From NCBI GenBank assembly GCA_951813525.2, contig CATOTJ020000001.1, positions 1,116,001 to 1,180,000 on the forward strand: a DNA stretch of 64,000 nucleotides, written 5' to 3'. Positions within the stretch are counted from its first letter, which is position 1. Each line of letters starts with the position of its first letter. Source of the DNA: Thermohalobaculum sp951813525. Its GTDB lineage: Bacteria; Pseudomonadota; Alphaproteobacteria; Rhodobacterales; Rhodobacteraceae. Below the pieces are notes generated by a model. It ran no database searches and was not told where the DNA came from. It worked only from the letters and a program-made list of their open reading frames with translations. The translations under genes and the position numbers were made by a program. Positions 60,108 through 64,000 of the stretch are shown one piece after another.

Positions 60108-60983
60108 ATGAATTCGATGGAAGCTGAGAAGAGCCGCGCCGCCGATTGGTTCGCCGAGTTGCGCGACCGTATCTGTTCGGCGTTCGAGGCATTGGAAGAT
60201 GCCCAGACCAGCGGCCCGCATGCGAACCTGCCGCCGGGCCGGTTCGAACGGACACCAACTGAGCGCCCGGGCGGCGGCGGCGGCCTGATGTCGGTGATGC
60301 GTGGCGGGCGCTGTTTCGAGAAAGTCGGCGTGAATGTTTCGGCGGTTCATGGCGAGCTGGGTGCCGAAGCGCAGCGATCCCTGACGGCGCGGCGCCAGAT
60401 CCCGGGATTGGCCGAGGATCCGCGGTTCTGGGCGTCGGGGATTTCGCTGGTCGCACATATGCGGTCGCCGAAATGCCCCGCTGTTCATATGAACACCCGC
60501 ATGTTCTGGACGCCGGGCGCGTGGTGGTTTGGCGGCGGGTCGGACCTGAACCCGATGGTCGAGGTGGCCGAGGATACGGCGTTCTTTCATGACCAGTTGA
60601 GGGCGGCATGTGATGCGCACGACCCGGCCTACTATCCAAAATTTAGGGACTGGGCAGACGAGTACTTTTTAATCCGCCATCGCGGGCAGGCGCGCGGGGT
60701 CGGCGGGATATTTTACGACGACATCTGCACAGGCGACTGGGATGCCGATTTTGCCTTTACCCGTGATGTCGGCGAAGCGTTTCTGAATGCCTTCGTCCCG
60801 ATCACCGAGAAGCGGATGGATGAGGCATGGACCGAAGCCGACCGCGAATGGCAGTTGGTCAAACGCGGCCTCTATGCCGAATTCAACCTGGTTTATGATC
60901 GCGGCACCAAGTTCGGTCTGCAAACCGGACACAATATCGATGCGGTGCTGATGAGCATGCCACCTGTTGCCAAGTGGCCTTAA
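60108..60983 (+). CDS. hemF: Coproporphyrinogen III oxidase, oxygen-dependent
   Basis: The 291-residue enzyme decarboxylates coproporphyrinogen III to protoporphyrinogen IX using oxygen, in heme (and bacteriochlorophyll) synthesis. Signature regions are MRGGRCFEKVGVNVSAVHGE, PAVHMNTRMFWTPGAWWFGG, GGSDLNPMVE and HRGQARGVGGIFYDD. The start at MNSMEAEKSRAADWF (60108) gives a family-like N-terminus, but no clear ribosome site is seen; ATG 60078 is an alternative. It diverges from exporter 3. Confidence 0.93.
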   Translation: MNSMEAEKSRAADWFAELRDRICSAFEALEDAQTSGPHANLPPGRFERTPTERPGGGGGLMSVMRGGRCFEKVGVNVSAVHGELGAEAQRSLTARRQIPGLAEDPRFWASGISLVAHMRSPKCPAVHMNTRMFWTPGAWWFGGGSDLNPMVEVAEDTAFFHDQLRAACDAHDPAYYPKFRDWADEYFLIRHRGQARGVGGIFYDDICTGDWDADFAFTRDVGEAFLNAFVPITEKRMDEAWTEADREWQLVKRGLYAEFNLVYDRGTKFGLQTGHNIDAVLMSMPPVAKWP

Positions 60984-61003
60984 CTGGTCTGGGATTCGCC
61001 GGC

Positions 61004-61651
61004 TCAGTCCCAATCGACATCGAATGCGTCGACCACTGATCTAACCTGACCGGGGTTCAGTCCGATTGCGCCCATTCCGCGGGTCAGCACGGCCAGCTTT
61101 GCAGTTTCCTCCAACTCCTCGATCGCATAACAGGCCGCTTCGACATCTTTCCCGGCCACGACAGGTCCGTGATTGGCGAGCATCACGGCCGACCGCCGCC
61201 CCGCGAGGCCGCGGATCGCGTCGCCCATCGCCGGATCGCCGGGCAGAAAAATCGGCAAAAGCTGAACCTTGCCCAGACGCATGATCGAATAGGGGGTGAG
61301 CGGCGGAATGAAATTATCGGCTTCGGCGCCGGGCAGCATCGACAGCGCAACCGAATGGGTTGAATGCAGGTGTACAACCGCGCCGGTCGCCGCCCTTGTT
61401 TCATAAAAGGCGCCGTGCAACGGCATTTCCTTGGTCGGCTTGTCGCCATCTAAAAGCCTGCCATCCTGTCCGATCACCGACAGTCGCGCCGGGTCCAACC
61501 GGCCGAAACAGGACCCGGTCGGGGAAACCAAAAGGCGCCCATCAGACAGGCGGGCCGAAAGGTTGCCGGTCGCACCACCGGTCAGGCCGCGGTCGAACAT
61601 CGACCGGGCCAATTCAACGATCAATTCGCGAAGGCGGGCCTCCTCGCTCAC
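61004..61651 (-). CDS. Class II aldolase, OtnC-like
   Basis: The 215-residue zinc aldolase shows GNLSARLSDGRLLVSPTGSC, the His-x-His zinc ligand in VVHLHSTHSVALS, a late His in LANHGPVVAG and the catalytic Glu in KPTKEMPLHG. The sequence resembles 3-oxo-tetronate-4-phosphate decarboxylase (OtnC) or fuculose-phosphate aldolases. The start overlaps the hydrolase stop by 4 bp. It is the last gene of the valine-type operon, so the exact substrate is open. Confidence 0.75.
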   Translation of the reverse strand: MSEEARLRELIVELARSMFDRGLTGGATGNLSARLSDGRLLVSPTGSCFGRLDPARLSVIGQDGRLLDGDKPTKEMPLHGAFYETRAATGAVVHLHSTHSVALSMLPGAEADNFIPPLTPYSIMRLGKVQLLPIFLPGDPAMGDAIRGLAGRRSAVMLANHGPVVAGKDVEAACYAIEELEETAKLAVLTRGMGAIGLNPGQVRSVVDAFDVDWD

Positions 61652-62673
61652 GGTGTGCCCATCGGTGTCAGCATCCGGTCGATATCTGTGCGGGGAACAT
61701 CGCCGGGCCAGGTGTGGCGCCAGTTCGGGTTGCGATCCTTGTCGATGATCTGGGCGCGGATGCCTTCCAGAAAATCGCCATACTGCATCGAGCGCGCAAC
61801 AAACAGGTATTCCAGGTCCAGCGCATCCCGTACCGTTGCCGCCGGCCTTTTTGCGAGGCGCTGCATGATCTCGACGATCACGGCCATCGACAGTGGCGCG
61901 TTTCGGGACATCTTTTTCAGCGTTCCGGCGGCGAAATCGCTGTCGTCTTCCTCAAGCGCCGCGCGAACATCGGCAAGGGTAGTGCCTTGCAGCAATCGCT
62001 GGGTTTCGACTGCCAGTTCTGGCAGGACGGCACCCGTCGGAGTTGTGGCAGCCTGATCGATCAGCGCCGGGTCCCCTGACCGCTGCAAGGCGGCAATCAG
62101 GTCGGGCCAGTTATTTTCCGGCACGTAATGATCGGCAAACCCGGCCCAGATCGCGTCGGCTGCGCCCATACGCGCGCCGGTCAGTGCGAGATAAAAACCT
62201 GCGCGCTGCGGCGTCCGGGCCAGCATCAACGACCCGCCGACATCCGGCACAAGGCCGATCCCGCATTCCGGCATCGCGATCTGCGTCGTGTCCCCGGCCA
62301 CGCGGTGCGAAGAATGAAGCGATATGCCGACGCCCCCGCCCATGGTGAACCCCTGACAGAACGCAGCGATGGGTTTGGCATAAGTCGCGAGTTTGTCGTT
62401 CAGCCGGTATTCGTCGCGCCAGAACTCCTGACCCCAGGAAAAATCGCCAGCGAGCCCGGTTTCGTAGAGTTTGGCAATATCGCCGCCCGAGCAGAAGGCG
62501 CGCTCGCCCTCGGCATCGATGACGATCATGGCAACGTCGTCATCAGTTGCCCATGCATCCACGGCCCGTTCGATGGCCCGCAGCATGTCGTATGTCAGCG
62601 CATTCAAGGCGTCGGGCCGTGTCAGGGTGATGCGACCGGCACGGCCGGCCTTGCGAATATGAATGTCGCCCAT
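61648..62673 (-). CDS. Enoyl-CoA hydratase/isomerase family, probable 3-hydroxyisobutyryl-CoA hydrolase
   Basis: The 341-residue protein is of the crotonase fold. The oxyanion-hole segment CSGGDIAKLY, the GGGVGISLHSSHRVAG loop and the catalytic MPECGIGLVPDVGGS stretch are seen. The long C-terminal part (residues 220-341) is typical of 3-hydroxyisobutyryl-CoA hydrolase, which frees 3-hydroxyisobutyrate in valine breakdown. ATG 62673 is chosen since the longer reading has no family match. It lies 5 bp behind the dehydrogenase gene. Confidence 0.85.
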   Translation of the reverse strand: MGDIHIRKAGRAGRITLTRPDALNALTYDMLRAIERAVDAWATDDDVAMIVIDAEGERAFCSGGDIAKLYETGLAGDFSWGQEFWRDEYRLNDKLATYAKPIAAFCQGFTMGGGVGISLHSSHRVAGDTTQIAMPECGIGLVPDVGGSLMLARTPQRAGFYLALTGARMGAADAIWAGFADHYVPENNWPDLIAALQRSGDPALIDQAATTPTGAVLPELAVETQRLLQGTTLADVRAALEEDDSDFAAGTLKKMSRNAPLSMAVIVEIMQRLAKRPAATVRDALDLEYLFVARSMQYGDFLEGIRAQIIDKDRNPNWRHTWPGDVPRTDIDRMLTPMGTP

Positions 62674-62678
62674 CTGGA

Positions 62679-63824
62679 TTATCCCCGGTCCTTCAGCATC
62701 TGGCGGCTGACAATCAGGCGCATGACCTCGGATGTGCCTTCCAGAATCTCGTGCACACGGATGTCGCGCAACAGTTTTTCGATCCCATAGTTGGCCAGAT
62801 AACCGTAGCCCCCGTGCAGCTGCAAACATGCATTTGCAACTTTCGAGCAATTCTCGGTCACAAACGCCTTTGCCATCGCGCAGAATTTAGTTGCATCTGC
62901 ATCATTGCGGTCCAGCTTCCATGCGGCTTGACGCAGAAAGGTGCGGGATGCGTTCAACTTGATCTCGCTTTCGGCCAGTCGAAACTGCAGGGCCTGAAAG
63001 CTGTCGATCGTGCGGCCGAATGCTTTGCGTTCCCCCATATAGGACAGGGTCGCGTTCAGGGCGGATTGTGCGGCGCCCAGCGAGCAGGCCGCAATGTTCA
63101 AGCGCCCGCCGTCCAGCCCGGCCATGGCATATCGAAATCCATGGCCTTCTTCGCCCAGCAGGTTTTCGGCAGGCACCTGGCAGTTGTCCATCTGGACCTG
63201 ACGGGTCGGCTGCGCGCGCCATCCCATCTTGTCTTCCAACCCGCCGAAGGAGAGGCCGGGCGCCCCGTCCTCGACAATCATGGCCGAGACGCCGTTCGGG
63301 CTGTCATCGCCGGTACGGCACATGACGATATAGGCATCGGAGTAACCGCCGCCCGAGATAAAGGCCTTTGTGCCGGTCAGGTGCCAGCCGTCATTCGTTC
63401 GCTGCGCCCGGGCCTTCAGCGCAGCGGCGTCGGACCCTGAACCCGGCTCGGTCAGGCAATAGGAAAATACCATTTCCATTGCGACGGCTGGCGCAAGGAA
63501 CCGGTCTTTGACCGCATCGGACCCATACCGATCCAGCATCCCGGCGCACATATTGTGGATCGACAGGAAAGCGGCAACGGATGGGCAGGACATGGAAAGT
63601 GCTTCGAAAACCAGAACGGCATCCAAACGGGTCAGGCCGGTGCCGCCGCTTTCTTCGGAAACGTAGAGACCGCCAAAGCCCAGTTCGGCCAGTTGCGGCC
63701 AGAGCGCTTTGGGAATGGTGCCGTCCTTTTCCCACGCCAACGCATTGGGCGCGATGTTCTGTGCACCAAATTCGGAAGCCAGATCAAAAATTGCCATCTG
63801 TTCTTCGGACAGCGCAAAATCCAT
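62679..63824 (-). CDS. Acyl-CoA dehydrogenase, isobutyryl-CoA dehydrogenase-like
   Basis: The 381-residue flavoenzyme oxidises acyl-CoA to enoyl-CoA, passing electrons to ETF. Motifs are YCLTEPGSGSDAAAL, TGTKAFISGGGYSDAYIV and RDIRVHEILEGTSEVMRLIV with Glu362 as the catalytic base. The sequence pattern, next to the 3-hydroxyisobutyryl-CoA hydrolase gene, favours isobutyryl-CoA. ATG 63824 follows AGGAG. Confidence 0.88.
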   Translation of the reverse strand: MDFALSEEQMAIFDLASEFGAQNIAPNALAWEKDGTIPKALWPQLAELGFGGLYVSEESGGTGLTRLDAVLVFEALSMSCPSVAAFLSIHNMCAGMLDRYGSDAVKDRFLAPAVAMEMVFSYCLTEPGSGSDAAALKARAQRTNDGWHLTGTKAFISGGGYSDAYIVMCRTGDDSPNGVSAMIVEDGAPGLSFGGLEDKMGWRAQPTRQVQMDNCQVPAENLLGEEGHGFRYAMAGLDGGRLNIAACSLGAAQSALNATLSYMGERKAFGRTIDSFQALQFRLAESEIKLNASRTFLRQAAWKLDRNDADATKFCAMAKAFVTENCSKVANACLQLHGGYGYLANYGIEKLLRDIRVHEILEGTSEVMRLIVSRQMLKDRG

Positions 63825-63927
63825 GGTCTACTCCTCTTGGGCGTTGCGCCCGCTTCTATCCGATTGCGCGCAAGGCGGGAAAGCCCATGTGCCGGATTTT
63901 GGATGTCAGATCAGATTGGTGGCAAAG

Positions 63928-64000
63928 ATGCGGATCAAACGGTTAGCGGCGGGCTTGGCGATCTGGGCTGCGGCCTGGGCGATTGCCAGCGCCGAGGAGG
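63928..64000 (+). CDS. N-terminus of a secreted protein, cut by the window end
   Basis: From ATG 63928, the frame reads MRIKRLAAGLAIWAAAWAIA then SAEE to the window end. Basic N-terminus, hydrophobic core and an ASA cleavage site are a good signal peptide. The mature part lies outside, so the protein is unidentified. Confidence 0.55.
   Translation, partial: MRIKRLAAGLAIWAAAWAIASAEE

Noticed and set aside
1..64000. CRISPR array or prophage
   Set aside because: No regularly spaced direct repeats, cas genes, or phage structural, integrase or terminase genes were seen.

Overview
The window is GC-rich, gene-dense DNA from an alphaproteobacterium, most likely a Rhodobacterales (Roseobacter-type) species. 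Supporting signs are a mesaconyl-CoA hydratase of the ethylmalonyl-CoA pathway, a DUF1127 protein, DmdA-like GcvT-family proteins, a GTTC-N7-GTTC SOS box in front of imuB-dnaE2, and a TerC/GatB/HemF core typical of that order. No rRNA, tRNA or CRISPR array was seen. All assignments come from reading the sequence; no database search was run.

Layout. 0-8.5 kb: housekeeping and assorted genes (end of a probable class III cyclase, mch, a PPOX flavoprotein with a LysR regulator, an alpha/beta hydrolase, gatB, a solute-binding protein, TerC). 8.7-13.1 kb: a polyamine-type ABC transporter operon (potD-potB-potC-unknown-potA). 13.2-19.3 kb: one giant 2023-residue helicase-nuclease (transglutaminase-like, DUF4011, SF1 helicase, Vsr-like nuclease, DUF3320). 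19.3-23.5 kb: a tightly packed minus-strand operon of methanethiol oxidase, SMI1/KNR4-like protein, ferredoxin and CoA-binding protein, divergent from an IclR regulator and a cupin. 23.6-31.4 kb: a second catabolic block with a CitE-like lyase, two DmdA/GcvT-like proteins, a phytanoyl-CoA dioxygenase-like protein, a lipoprotein, a Rieske oxygenase and a PanB-like protein with altered active-site residues. The PanB-like gene is divergent from a MarR regulator across a perfect 26-bp palindrome.

31.6-34.6 kb: a translationally coupled trio of a membrane-anchored linalool-dehydratase-like protein, a 34-residue membrane peptide and diacylglycerol kinase. 34.7-36.65 kb: a small accessory cassette bounded by imperfect inverted repeats, with a transposase remnant and two accessory genes. 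36.7-41.6 kb: the SOS mutagenesis pair imuB-dnaE2 with a LexA-type box but no imuA. 42.1-51.8 kb: a nucleoside salvage and uptake region (nucleoside hydrolase, BMP-type ABC transporter, cytidine deaminase) ending in a GlpD-like flavoprotein. 52-60 kb: a DUF2059-type protein, a glutathione transferase and three tandem paralogous ABC exporters with a GNAT gene, preceded by a possible 11-codon leader ORF. 60.1-64 kb: hemF, then a minus-strand operon for valine-type branched acyl-CoA catabolism (isobutyryl-CoA dehydrogenase-like, 3-hydroxyisobutyryl-CoA hydrolase-like, class II aldolase). The window ends inside a secreted protein gene.

The strongest candidates for undescribed biology are the LDI-like/34-residue peptide/DgkA trio, the PanB-like plus Rieske unit with its MarR palindrome, the PhyH/2x DmdA-like/CitE operon, the methanethiol oxidase-ferredoxin operon, and the giant helicase-nuclease.
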